This document shows positions 48,736-60,660 of a stretch of DNA of 64,000 nt, piece after piece. The stretch covers positions 10,450,062-10,514,061 of the forward strand of contig OU612074.1 in assembly GCA_914767715.1 (NCBI GenBank), read 5' to 3'. Source of the DNA: Membranipora membranacea (taxonomy: Eukaryota; Bryozoa; Gymnolaemata; Cheilostomatida; Membraniporidae). The first letter of the stretch is position 1. Each line of letters starts with the position of its first letter. The translations under genes were made by a program, and so were the position numbers. The notes beneath the pieces are model-generated. The model saw only the letters and a list, made by a program, of their open reading frames with translations, was not told the origin of the DNA and did no database searches.

Positions 48736-51210
48736 GTGTCACACTGATCTCGTAATATACTATTGCATATATATCCCTGATCAACAGAGAGTGAATTAAT
48801 TCATTTAGTACTATTTCCATGATAATATAAACAAAAAAGTACCTTTTTAGTACATTCTAATCTCAGCTTTGAGTAATATCAGTTGAAATATCATTAATCG
48901 TCGGATTTGAGTAAACTATGATGCTGCGTGTAAAAACTGTTAATAATGACAATAGTTGATAATAATGGATAATAATATGTGTTATGCAATTAATTGTGAG
49001 GTACATCAAATGGTGAGTATAATGAGTATAAAGGTTTGAACATCAAATATGATAAAGGATTAATATCTGTTGGCGGAGATGAAGACAAACCTCTGTAGTC
49101 TCTTGTATACGTTGTCAGTAGTATTCTTTGGTAGCTTGTTTGATATGACAAATGGTTTGATAAAATGACAGCGATCTGTGTCAAGTGAGCACTATTTAGT
49201 AAACTGAATTCTAGATGAGTAAGTCAGTGCTTTTTATATGGTGGTTGTTGTTACTGTACCAGGATTATTGAATCATCAAAAATAATAGAAAAGGTAAAAA
49301 TAGGGCTTGATAGTGTCACAATGTTTGGAAATTGATTCACGCTGGACAATGAGACCCAAAAACAAGGCTAACATAACCGGACACACTGAGGCAGCCACCA
49401 CTGTAACAGCTGTGGTCACACAAAGGATTGCAAATCACCCAGAGATGTGCGGACAGTAATGAATCAACATGTTTTGAAATTGGGAATCAAAACGCTAAAA
49501 TAAAGCGTTTCGCTGTTTTGTGTTGAATGTAAATAAAAGGTGAATTTTCATGTAAGGGAACAGATACTTGTTTACAAGTAAGGAGCAGAGCTTACCTGTT
49601 GTGGATCATGAATTGAATAGAATACCAACTGCCCAAACCAGATGCACAATAGATAATGATGTCTTGGGTTTGTAAACAATCATACAAGAAATCAATTTGG
49701 ATTGGCTTCATTTAAATCAAATTTTAACCAGTTAACCTGTTTTTGGAATCGCTCCCCCTCCACTGATATGCCTGCTAGATGAGGTGTCAGTTTGTATTTT
49801 GTTATTCTTTGTTACATATCAATACCAGATTGTTACGGCGGTCAGAATTTCTCAAACTCATGTTAATTATCCTGGACTTTGGTGATTAATATTGCCATTT
49901 GGTACATGTGTGATAAGGTGGTGGTTCCTTGGAGCCCAGTATAGTTTGTGTGGTAGTCTGATGTCTGAATAACATAGCATTCTCTTCACCTTGGTTTGTT
50001 TTTCCTGCATTTTTTGCTGTATTGCTTCACATTTTCAATCCTCTGTTCATTTTCTTTAAGCCAGGATTACCAATTAGTATACACGATTCAGAACAACAAA
50101 CTGTGTTTGATGGCAAAGGGAAATTCATTGCCGTCCAATACAGTTACTAGTCACATGTCATTCTGTGAACTGATAAGTGGAACAAATAAACCTTGACCTT
50201 GTGTTTTCAGTGAGGGGAAGAAGTATTTCCCCATTGATTGATGAGGGTGAAATATGTGGCAATATTAAAAATTCACCATCAAAAACTGCGGATCAAACTC
50301 GATACTTTTTTCAAATTAGCATGGTGACTCTTATCAATATTATTCTAATTTTGACTGAACCTAAAAATTGATAAGAAAAATACAGCACAGTAAGCCACAA
50401 ATATTCTCTAGCAAAAGCATTAGTAATAAAAACCAAGAGTCTCGTCTCCTCACTGTCATAATGTTCAAGACAGGTAATAAAAATCAGGTTTTGATGTGTA
50501 TTATTTCAGCTGTGTGGTTACCTCTCTAAATTTTGGGAGGAATATGTCATCAGATATATTGAGGGATAAAATTTGTCTTCTCCTCAATCATATTCAAGGT
50601 CTTTTTGATGTTAATGAAGGTCATCCTATCTCAGTCAAGAACCAGGAATATCTCATTAGCCTTTGGAATCCAATCTATGATAACTTACTGCTCTTATCAT
50701 TGGGACACTCAACCCCATATTGTTGCTCCTTCTGAGTCTAAGGCTAGATGTGATATGAGAATTGACATCTGCCTGCCATGATAGAGCTTAACATGTAAAT
50801 GCAATGCCATGTATGATGTGTATACTGTGGTGTGCCAACTGCTGTGTTTTCTTGTCTGACACGAAGCAATATGGAGGTTCTGCAGAGGTAAATGACCAAT
50901 CATAGTGTTGTATTATTATTATTTACATCACATGTCCAACAAGTGATATCTCTCTTATGTGGGGATCACGAATATATTCCTGCTCTTTGGTTTGGGTATA
51001 CAAATTAAAATGTTGACGCTGTAAACTTTTACATAGTTACATAATGTAGTGAAGGCAGTATAGGAGCTAAACCGATGATTTAAAAGAAATGAATGCAGCT
51101 CTTTTTTTTGTTTATCATAATTATTATTAATTTACATCTTTTGGTTTTGTTTGTGCGTCTTATGGCGTTATAATTGTATGGTGCTAGATATCTAGATATC
51201 TAGATGTATC
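48736..51210. other. Intergenic DNA, no gene seen
   Basis: Apart from the MITE-like fragment at 48755-48835 I see no supported exon, repeat array or RNA gene. Several short open frames have no signal peptide, domain or splice context. Confidence 0.5.
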
Positions 51211-54200
51211 ATGTTATTTGTCTTAAAATTCTACTTTTCTTTATTTTTTCTTTACAGCTTTCTTGCAATGTGTCTGGTGAGTTCATTCTTATTCGGAGCC
51301 TCTTCTGCTCTAACATTTGAAGAGCTAGTTGATAGACTAAGTGCAGCAGAAAATGCAATCAAATCCAACCAAGGGGAACTGAGAATACTAAGGCTCAATA
51401 TAGATGTTAAAGATGAACAGATCTCTGAGCTTCAATCTAAAATAGACGAGGTAAAGCCAGCTACATCATCATATGAAGAAAATATTCTGGCCAGAAAATG
51501 CAATCAGATCAAACCAAGAGGAACTTAGTATTCTTAGGCATAATCTAGAGGCTTAAAGTGACAGTCCTATAAGAAAAGTGGATATATTACCCCAGTAACT
51601 TGAATATTGTGAGTTCATAGGGCAAATAAAAAAAATGAAAACTGTGGAAAATAGCATTTTAATATTTTTATAAATATTTTAGCAAGGATCATAGTGGATC
51701 GTAGTGGTCAGGGGGAGACAATAAATCACTATGATCTCAATTTTCAGACTTTGCAGCAGTTTTTCTGCAATTAGGTTCACAGGCTGTTTAACTTCATATG
51801 CCCTAAAGACTTTTCAGCCTGAGATCTTTAAAACCGTACCAAACATGGCCTAGTAGTGAATTTCAGTCTAATATAGAACGGGTGAAGCCTGCTACATCTT
51901 CATATGAATCAAATATTCTGGCCAGAAAATGTTAAAAATAAATGAACAAATGGCAATGTAACTAAGAAGAAGCATTAAAATATAATTTGGCGAATGAAAA
52001 GGGATGCTTTCATGGCTGCAAAATGCAATATGCAATATGCAATATACAATATGCAATATGCAATTGAGGTACTGCAGAATGTGTGTTTCTTTGTATATAC
52101 CATTTTATTCTGTGTTTATTATTACAGTGTGGCTGTGGTAGAACTGTTCAGAGAAGTACCAAGGCTGACAGGGGATATCCAAAGAGACAAGTCAGCTCAC
52201 TTGCATTAGATCATGCACTTAGTGTAAATTATCAGGCCGATAGTGTCCAAGGTAATCGCCACTGGTCTTATACCAACTCCAAGGATGGATGTGGGTGGCT
52301 GTATTGAATATTTGGTAATAAACTGTGAGATTGCATCTGTCAGTATGCAGGCTTGTAGTTCTAGGCAGGGGCGCTCTGCCTCCCCTAGAATGGCCTAAAA
52401 ATGCTATTAATGAATATCCTACTTCAGAACCAGCCCAATTGGAACTTCCATTTGCTATTTATATCATTAAAATGCTTTGGAGGTTGGGGACTGGGGACTT
52501 GGGAGGAGCTTGCAATTATACTCAACCTGGTGTTACTTCACACACCCTCGATGATTTCGCCTCCCCTACCATTATTCCAATACTACGGCCCTGGTATGGT
52601 TGAAACATGATTTCTCGTCTTTGAAGGTAGCCTGAACAACCAGAGAGGAAATGATTTTGGAAGTGGATCTGTATATACCAGATGGGGGCGCAAGTCATGC
52701 CCAGGAAATTCTTCACTTATTTATGAAGGTAAAGTGATATCCAACTAAATCATCAATAATCACAATATAGAGGCACACTGACATCGAGATTACACTACTA
52801 ACATGTGTATCTCTGATCGTTAGAGTCAATTTAGTAGCAGTACCTTACATGTTTACCCGCGCCTAATTAATAAATTTGACGAAGGGTTGTCACACCAAAT
52901 TCTTTGTCATGGAACACCGGTTGAGTGAATTGATTCTCTATCAATCAGAGATAGAGGAAGCAGAATTTAGCCAAGCCAGATTGTTGTTTTACAGCATTAT
53001 ACCATATCACCCATAGAAATGTCTGGTACCACGCATACATTTGACTTTCGTATCAGATTAACACTCTCTAAGTATTCCACATTTTAAGAGGTTAATTCAT
53101 TGACCAACAAGAAGCAATATGCTATGTTGAACTCCTAGCTTTACTACATATTTATACATAAATATAGGAGATCAAACAAAGTAGCGCAATCAGCAAATTT
53201 CTTTGGCATGCCCTTTAGCCCTATGATGTGTGACTAGTGATTAATACACTCAAAATAAATATAATTCTGATAAAGTTGATGATATAAAAGTATATGTTTC
53301 TAGAATTAAAGCAGTTGTATTTTGTTCAATCATTGTTTTAATCTTAATAAATATGAAAAGTCATTACAATTACACAATCTTCTCCAAAACCAATATTATT
53401 GCTTTCAATAAAAAAAAATTAAACATTTTCTATGAGATTATAAATGAAAAATAACTTCCAACTTTGATCCAAGCTGACTGCCCTGTGGTGCAGCACCAGA
53501 GCTTAAACCTTGGATTTTTATTTTTGAGTTGTTGCCTACCTGTGAAGGCAAATTGCAAGTTGATTCATATTAGGTGGTGCCAGGGTTGAATTCTACTTTA
53601 AAGGTTTAGTCAGATAGCATGCATTCTTACCACCAGGCTGTTCCGTCATTACGAAATAAAGCACAGTTGTGCTGTAGTATGTTGGAAAGGACCTGGGGAG
53701 CGATGTCTAGGAACTCTTCAGACATGTCCCAAGTCCTGTAAGCAACAGTCCTGTATCCAGATGCTACACTCATTTGTGGGTATACACAATCCACCCAGGG
53801 AGAATGATCCACCTACTGCTACAATATAGGAACCGCTGGTAAAGGTACAGCACAACTGTACTTTATTTTGTAATGGTTGACTACTATTTCAGCGGAATTG
53901 AGTGATCTTGATATTCAGTCATCTTTGCATTTTCTTCAGGATTTGCTGCTGGCGCAGACCACGGAGTCAACTCAGGAGGTGGGGCAAACTATCTCTGTAT
54001 GCCTTTAGATCCCGAGCTTGGAGCTACATTCAAACACAACGCAGTTATCAAAGGTGTAGAGTACTCCACTTATTTAGATGACAAAAAAATATTCCCAGAT
54101 GGATCACATAACCAGAATGTACCATGTGCCAGATGTTACTCTAAGAGGTCAGCTACAATGATGCTGCCTGGGAAGAGAACTTGCCCTGGTAGTTGGCAGA

Positions 54201-57200
54201 AAGAATATGAAGGTAAGATCATTTATATGAATTCATGGATTAGTGGTAACATACTCAGTGTGGCTATTTGTGGAGAAATTACATCAGTGTATAGCTTTGC
54301 ATAAGTAATTGGATCTAGCCATAGACTTAATATACTACCTAGACAGGACAATGCTTATGCTTCACTGATCATAATGTGTCCCACTTAAATAGCACGACAT
54401 GACGTAATTAGTTTGTGCTGTGAGGCATAGTTTACTATATACCATTCAATGAAATAATGTGAAAAATCAAGGGACGCCGCGCATGATATCAGCTCTTGTC
54501 CGGCCCCTAATTATTTAAACACAGAGAAAATTTGTGAGTTTGTGTAAAAGACCGTTCCGCACGAGATGGTATAAAAATTGACTCCTTAGGCGAATCTAGA
54601 GCGAGAACAGACCTGATAAGTTACAATCATTAGCCAATAAATACTGAAACAAATACAGCCATCTACCACTACTATTCAAATGCACAGAATACCCACAACA
54701 CAGTATCACAAATATTTTGTTGGATGAGCCAGATCAAAGCACAACCACCATCATCATAGATTTTTGCATAAATATTCCTAGTCATGACTGAGCACAACCT
54801 GCTCAGCTTGGATTCCTTGTTACAAGTTTTTACTGCAATTTTTTTGTCGCTTCATGAGGAAGAATAGATCTGTGCTGGAAATTGAGTATGCCAACTCCAG
54901 GTATGTATGTATGTATCATGAAGCTAGGGTACGTGGCACATATATATATATATTAAGTCTATGGTCATCTCTCATCAATGAAATAATATAGTAAATCAAG
55001 GCACGCAGGGTATAATACCAGCCAAATTATATTAGATCTGTTTTAATTTATGAGATACAAATTATCAAAACAAATACAGCCCTGTACTGAAACAGAAGAT
55101 GAAAGATACTATGTAAACAAAGTGGTTACTGGTTTTAATATTCATACTTCGTTGAGATTATTTATTTATATAACGTGAACCTGCGTCCTGCAGCCTGTTG
55201 TCTCATCTTCACAAGAAAGCCCAGCTGCAATTTTACTATCATCAGTTGCGAGATACAAGGCAAACATAGAAGTTCTGGATATAATACCCACGCCGCTCAG
55301 TCTATAGGAAAACTATTTTTAAATGAGCCTACAGCCTGCTACCTCGTCTTCACAAGATGATAATCTGGCTGCCTCATCTTCACAAGATGATAATCTTGCT
55401 GCCTCATCTTCACAAGATGAAAATCCTGCTGCTACCACTTCACAAGATGATAAAGTAAGAAACAGCCCAGTGGTGGCTCTCATGTATGCATTGTCATATT
55501 TCCGTCTTTATTGGATTGAATTTTTTGGCATAATTTCTGCTTGTCCCATCCATCTAAGATCTAAATCAATTAAATATTGTCATATAATAATACCCACATC
55601 CTTCTATACATGCACATAAATTTAAGGCTATAGACATAGTAAATAATAATCGATGGGTGTGATAAAATTTGAATGTAAGAAAAAAAAGGTGGAACGATAG
55701 TGATGGGGCGGGGGGGGGGGGGGGGGGGCTGGAGGGACACTATTTGAGATGACAATTCTGATTTACTCCCGAAATATCTAACTCAGAACTGGCACAGCAG
55801 TCAAAAAGTGTGAGTAGACTTAATCGGTGATCTCGCAAATCTTTCTTGGCCATGCTGATGCTCCTATGAAATTGATTTGACAATTTCTGTTTATCATATC
55901 AAAAGCTGTAGTTTAATGATAATTATTTGTATATGTTATCATTTGTGATGCTTTTAAAAAAGTCATCTAGAAACTGGTTTGCTGCCTACGGCTGTGGAAA
56001 TACCCCGGCAGGAAATCCTAATTTAAGCTTCCACGCCTTCCCCAGAAATAACGAGGAGAGACTAAAGGTATGGGTTTCGGCCGTTAAACGCAAATATGCT
56101 GTTCTATGTAGCGAACATTTGAAACGAGATACATTTAGAAGGCCTCCTGGTGTGGGTGGGAGAGCTTTGCTCAAAAAGGATGCTATCCCAACAATTTTCC
56201 AATCCTTCCAACACTATCTACAAACCCCTAAAAGTGAAGAGATATACGCTGGTCAGAATACACCATGAAACAACCAAACTCGCAGCAAACACTGACAATA
56301 AGCGCTCCAAACTGAGCAGGCTTATTGTGTTCAGTGACTCAGTCATATCTAATTTTCAGCGATCGCTGATAGTGATAGTGTCTCGTTTGGAAATTTTGCA
56401 GCAATCACCGATAGTGGTAGTTTTCTAGTCTTTGACCCATCCGCAAAATTCAGTATAATCCCACAGTATATCTTTTTTTTGATAAGTAGGTGTAAGAAGT
56501 GGTTAGCTTACATTGCTCTACTAATTTGATTAATTTTAACGTATACTGCAACCAGTCATATCTAACTTTGCAATGCTCGCTGATAGTGGTAGTATTTTTA
56601 ATTTTTGTCGTGCCCACAACAGCAATAGTGGTAGCCGTTAGCCTTGGTCGTGCCCTCATAAATTAGTATAATCCCGCAGTAACAGCCCTCTGTTTTGTCA
56701 TGTAGTGATAAAAGTGGTTAAGTACAGGGCTGTATTTGTTTTGATAATTTTTATCTCATAAATTAAAACAGATCTAATATAATTTGGCTGGTATTATACC
56801 CTGCGTGTCTTGATTTACTATATTATTTCATGGATGAGAGATTACCAAAGACTTTATATATATATATATATATGTCACTTACCCTAGCTTCATCATACAT
56901 ACATATCTGGAGTTGGCATACTCAATTTACAGCACAGATCTATTCTTCCTCATGAAGCGACAATAAAATTTGCAGTAAAATCTTTTAACAAGGAATCCAA
57001 GCTGAGCAGGTTGTGCTCAGTCATGACTAGGAATATTTATGCAAAAATCTATGATGATGGTGGTGGTGCTTTGATCTGGCTCATCCAACAAAATATTTGT
57101 GATACTGTGTTGTGGGTATTCTGTGCATTTAAATAGTAGTGGTAGAAGTGTTAAGAGTAGACGGCTGTATTTGTTTCAATATTTATTGGCTAATGATTGT

Positions 57201-58373
57201 AACTTATCAGGTCTGTTCTCGCTTTGGATTCGCCTAAGGAGTCAATTTTTTATACCATCTCGTGCGGAAAGGTCTTTTACATAAACTCACAAATTTTCTC
57301 TGTGTTTAAATAATTAGGGGCTGGACAAGAGCTGATATCATGCGCGGCGTCCCTTGATTCTTCACATTATTTCATTCAATGGTATATAGTAAACTATGGC
57401 TCACAGCACAAACTAATTACGTCATGTCGTGCTATTTAAGTGGGACAGTATTGAATGCTATTGGCCTGTCTAGGTAGTATATTAAGTCTATGGATCTAGC
57501 TAAAATTATGGCAGACTCAGGCAAGCTAATTGACAAATGTTTACAAGGGGTCGGCTGTAGCATTACTGAACTTTTGAACCAATCAAAGATGCGAACTTGT
57601 TTCCAACAATCACACATATATTGCCATGTGCTTGTTCAGAGACAGATATGTTCCCCTTATCCATGAATAAATATCTGTGGGTAAGATACTCCATGAGTGA
57701 ACTGCTTACTGTTGAAATATCCAGCTCTTATCTATTTGCTGTCGTGAGTTTGGTTTGGCAATATGAGATGCAAGCAACGCAGAGTGAAACTTTAAATTGA
57801 AAGCTGAGAATATCTATTCCCATTCCTGCGCACAAAGAAAAGTTAGAATCAAAATGACTCCAATTAAATATCAATAGACATATAAGAGTCACATAAAGGT
57901 GGTGTTGATTCTCAGATGGTTCCCCCACTCAACCCTAAAAAAAAGTCAACTTGGCATCAAATTTTAAAGTTAATTTTACTCTCAGGCAATGTCAAAAGCA
58001 ATTTGATTATTTCAAAGTGTCAAATCACAGTTGATTGTTCTTCAATTAGCAGGTAATTTGAGAGTCAAAATAGTTCATTACAAGGGTGAAGTAGGGGTAC
58101 TATCTCAGAATCAAATCGATGCTAAATTTTTATTTGTGTATACTCCATCATACCTCAGGATACATCATGACGAGCTGGGATCGCAGTGATCAAGGGAGAA
58201 CAATGTGTGAGTGTGTAGACTCTACGCCTGAGTACATATTTGGGCAGAGCGCTGATACTGATGGCGGGAGGCTTCTCTTCGTCACTGCTGATTGTACAGG
58301 AGATGGGACTACAGGTCACTGTCCACCTTATGAGGCAAACAGAGTCATCACATGTGCTGTATGTAGCAAATAA
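51211..58373 (+). CDS. Secreted coiled-coil protein with short-chain collagen C4-type C-terminal domain, five exons
   Basis: Exons: 51211-51450, 52128-52251, 52627-52728, 53940-54212 and 58159-58373 (TAA). Phases agree and give 317 residues. The N-terminus is strongly hydrophobic (signal peptide). The start could instead be the ATG at 51268, just after an acceptor-like TTTACAG, giving 298 residues and implying an upstream non-coding exon. Residues about 35-80 form a short coiled coil (LSAAENAI, LRILRLNI, ISELQSKIDE). Exons 3-5 encode the C4-type domain: GSVYTRWGRKSCPG, SGGGANYLCMP, NVPCARCYS, LPGKRTCPGSW, MTSWDRSDQG, CPPYEANRVITCAVCSK. Those motifs follow the order I know from sponge short-chain collagen C4 and its invertebrate relatives. 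No Gly-X-Y collagen helix is present, and the coiled coil is probably the trimerisation element. Extracellular matrix or mucus role is inference. An AATAAA at about 58511 may end the transcript. Confidence 0.85.
51484..51940 (+). pseudogene. Frameshifted duplicates of the coiled-coil exon in intron 1
   Basis: Right after the exon-1 donor, 51484-51556 repeats the coiled-coil coding sequence in another frame (ENAIRSNQEELSILRHNLEA, then stop). At about 51866-51935 a further copy repeats the exon end and donor (QSNIERVKPATSSYESN against QSKIDEVKPATSSYEEN). The copies cannot be joined to the gene in frame, so they are relics of internal duplication. Confidence 0.6.
52023..52064. repeat. (ATGCAAT)6 microsatellite
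   Basis: Six 7-bp units ATGCAAT, one with a single change (ATACAAT), lie in intron 1 of the C4-type gene, 63 bp before exon 2. Confidence 0.9.
52775..52950. mobile_element. MITE-like element, inverted relative of 16730-16915
   Basis: Reading from the left it has CGAGATTACACTACTAACAT, GTGTATCTCTGATCG, and at the other end TCTCTATCAATCAGAGATAG. These match the ends of 16730-16915 in reverse. It lies in intron 3 of the C4-type gene, 50 bp after the exon. Confidence 0.6.
53635..53882. mobile_element. About 240-bp MITE in intron 3 of the C4-type gene
   Basis: CATTACGAAATAAAGCACAG at about 53648 and, in inverted form, TGTACTTTATTTTGTAATGG ending about 53878 form terminal inverted repeats of about 30 bp, including the palindromic ACAGTTGTGCTGT. 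It ends about 57 bp before exon 4. Target duplication not resolved. Confidence 0.65.
55335..55454 (+). repeat. 30-bp coding minisatellite, four units
   Basis: Four 30-bp units encode variants of PATSSSQDDNL / AASSSQDDNL / AASSSQDENP / AATTSQDDK in one open frame, followed at once by a donor-like GTAAGA. It lies inside the P-like element upstream of the THAP frame and may have been a transposase exon with a low-complexity segment (inference). Confidence 0.8.
55700..55730. repeat. Long G homopolymer
   Basis: More than 20 consecutive G, broken only near its left end. Length in the assembly is unreliable for such tracts. Confidence 0.9.
55927..56268 (+). pseudogene. Decayed THAP-domain frame inside the P-like element
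   Basis: A frame of 113 residues shows most of a THAP zinc finger: AAYGCGN, LSFHAFPRN, ERLKVWVSAVKR, LCSEHLKRDTF and LLKKDAIPTIF. These correspond in order to the C-x2-4-C, W, CxxH and AVPT signatures of the family. The first zinc-binding Cys is replaced by Phe (WFAAYGC), and the stretch between KR and LCSEH is too short to hold the usual WxP segment. It then stops before any transposase domain. In P elements the THAP domain binds the transposon ends, but this copy is unlikely to do so. Confidence 0.75.
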
Positions 58374-59364
58374 AAGGTTAAAACGTAAACCTACTTTCAA
58401 TTCGATCCTTGCATTGTATCAAGACAGAAACACAGCTTGAAAGAGATGGAAAATGCCACAGTCTCAGTCAGAAAATCTTAAGAGTCTGGACTATACCCTT
58501 TGAGCATGTGCAATAAAACAGGAAAAGGAAGAGGCTATCTAGGTAGTATTTTAGTGTGAGATTTAATCATCATTTAAATCACAAGGTTGCGCGTCCCGCA
58601 ATTGTGGCTGCTGACTAATCAATAGGTCATCAAGTTATTTTTAATTTGCTTTAATTTTAACCCTTAGAAAACCTCAATAAATAAATAAATAATACTAGTA
58701 AATAAATAAATAATATGTTAAGCACGATGCCAAAACTGCTTATGTATTACACTGCTCTCATTCTGGCCTAAATATTTTTCTGGCATTTTGTGACAAAAAA
58801 AGATACTCAGATATCTACCTACTCAATGGAATATATTTTTACGAATATCTCCGAAGAGTACTCCGATTACCCACCTTTGAAGCTGGCAATTACTGAATGG
58901 ATAATCTGACTTTGACTTGACCTTGATCTGATATTCTGGGTTAATAAGGATATTCTATGTTCTGATGGTGCAAAGAGGTACCACAGTGATCTTGTGCACT
59001 TTTGCAAAAATTGACTTCACATGTGAATTTCTCGGGAACCGGCACTCCGATTTCCATTCTGTTATTTTCATTTTACACAGAGTATCAAAGACTCTCGTAG
59101 TATTGCGCGAAGCCCCATAAAAATTAAATTTATTCGAATTAATTAATAAATATGTCTGCGGCTTGGAAATAGACAAAATTTCTAAAAGAGCTAGGAGAAA
59201 AAACTCTTCAGGAATTTGTTCGTTATGATCTATCCATAAACATATAAATACTCTAGACTGGAAACTATTGGCTATTTGATACAGGCTCAGTGTCTTCTCT
59301 AATTCAGTGACGCGACGTCACTGCGCTATTCACTTTTTCTCTGTAGTGCATAGGTCAGAATAGG

Positions 59365-59770
59365 AGTTATCTCCACATAAATGTAATGTGTGAAGAAAAG
59401 ACATTCTTATTTCTAAATATGACCACTACAACTGGGTAAAACCGGTGAATTTTACAGAACATGTACCAATGAAGTATAAAATGTGATCAGTAGAGCGTGC
59501 CATCAAATATTGTGTTTGCCATAACAACATATGCTATAGCATGTTTCTGGTCTTAACATTTGTATGAAAAATGGCGTGTCAACTTTTCAAAGTTGTGCTC
59601 AGAATTTTACCTAATAGGCTGCATCTGATCTTTCCAGCTGTCAGGCATGTTAAAGAAAGATGGGAGACAGTGATGGTCCTTGAGCAAGGTCCGATTAAAA
59701 ATGTATTTTTGTCAACTTAATGCTTAAAAGCTCCGAACACTTGGTCTTTGTTCTTCATGGTTCTAGCTCT
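59365..59770. repeat. Left arm of a large inverted repeat (partner 63610 to beyond 64000)
   Basis: Bases 59380-59770 and 63610-64000 are collinear in inverted orientation for about 390 bp. Shared blocks: AAATATGACCACTA, GTGATCAGTA, CTGCATCTGATCTTTCCA, GATGGTCCTTGAG and GCTCCGAACAC. The right arm continues off the window, so the enclosed element is at least 4.6 kb. Confidence 0.72.
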
Positions 59771-60397
59771 TGGCTACTGATGGAATTTTAGTGCGGTGAA
59801 CTAAAAAAAAAACATCTCAGCAGCCATCACAAGTAAACATAAACTGTAGATACAACACAAGCAAGTCACCTTGACCGCTGTGTAGTAGTGTATGGCACAT
59901 CAGATTATTTGATCTTTACCGGTGATATCTATAACACTAGTTTGTTCCCTCCGAGGACGGTGGTGGTGGAAGGATATTTACAAAGCTGTGTATCAAATCA
60001 GTTTGTACCTATGTATACATGAGTGCGGCTTCGTCTGATTCAAATCTTCTAAGGTAGGAAAGGCGGAAGATTTTTCCTCTGTCTGCGACTTCCTAATGTA
60101 TTAAACAGAACCCACAGAGAGCCATTAGAGTCCAGCTGCTGGTACTCAGAATTTGCAATTCGCACCCTATACCCATATCTATACAATACCCTATAGGATG
60201 AGAATATTCACTGATTTAAATTTAGCGACCTGGCCAAGAATGGGAAAACTTACTAGTGAATCATCAATGAATATCGATTTTGTAAGTCCACAATGTATAA
60301 AATCATTGGTAACTTTGCAATCATATCAATTAGCCAGTTGTACACCTAAATACATATTTAGATAGATTAAATATAGTATTAATTACTCAATGCTTAC

Positions 60398-60660
60398 ATG
60401 ATTCTTTCTCTGATAGGAGGTTTCATAACCAGAACGATGCAACTAAGCTGTAGCCTTTGTGTCGAGGATGTGGCCAAAGCGAGGGAAGTTGACATGCCTA
60501 CACTAATCAAACTTAAGAATCGTGGTGGACTCAAAACCCCTTCCGAAGCAGTTTCTAGAGTGTGTCTTTTGTCAGAGAGAGTAATCAGATCATTCCTAAA
60601 ACAGGTTTGGGTCCTAAATTCCCAGAACTTGCCCGGCTGCACAGTCTATCAAAGCTTATA
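60398..60660 (+). pseudogene. P-element/THAP9-type transposase C-terminal fragment
   Basis: The frame reads IGGFITRTMQLSCSLCVEDV ... LIKLKNRGGLKTPSEAV ... CLLSERVIRSFLKQ, ending in a natural TAG. This order (I-GF, C-x2-C, then LKxRGGLxxPS and a charged helix) is what I know from the C-terminal part of P-element-like transposases. No upstream catalytic domain was found in this frame. Just after the stop, CATCTCTCATCAATGAA (60670-60686) is identical to 54966-54982 in the left arm of the P-like element, linking the two as one family. Confidence 0.6.

Larger units (their letters stand above)
54320..57492. mobile_element. P-superfamily-like transposon, 3173 bp, long terminal inverted repeats
   Basis: The ends are CATAGACTTAATATA and TATATTAAGTCTATG, and both are directly flanked by the identical octamer GATCTAGC (54312-54319 and 57493-57500). 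The inverted arms run for about 770 bp (54320 to about 55092, and about 56722-57492) with small differences. Inside are a 30-bp minisatellite with an open frame (55335-55454), a G-homopolymer (about 55710) and a damaged THAP-domain frame (55927-56268). An 8-bp target duplication, a THAP domain and CAT ends are the known combination for P elements. No full transposase is present, so the copy is non-autonomous. It sits in the last intron of the C4-type gene. Confidence 0.82.

Noticed and set aside
49300-49480. CNSCGHTKDC as a retroviral-type zinc knuckle
   Set aside because: The Cys-Cys-His-Cys spacing is too short for a CCHC knuckle and the frame has a stop just upstream.
53627-53812. 61-codon minus-strand frame as a gene
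   Set aside because: It lies inside a MITE with terminal inverted repeats in an intron of the C4-type gene.
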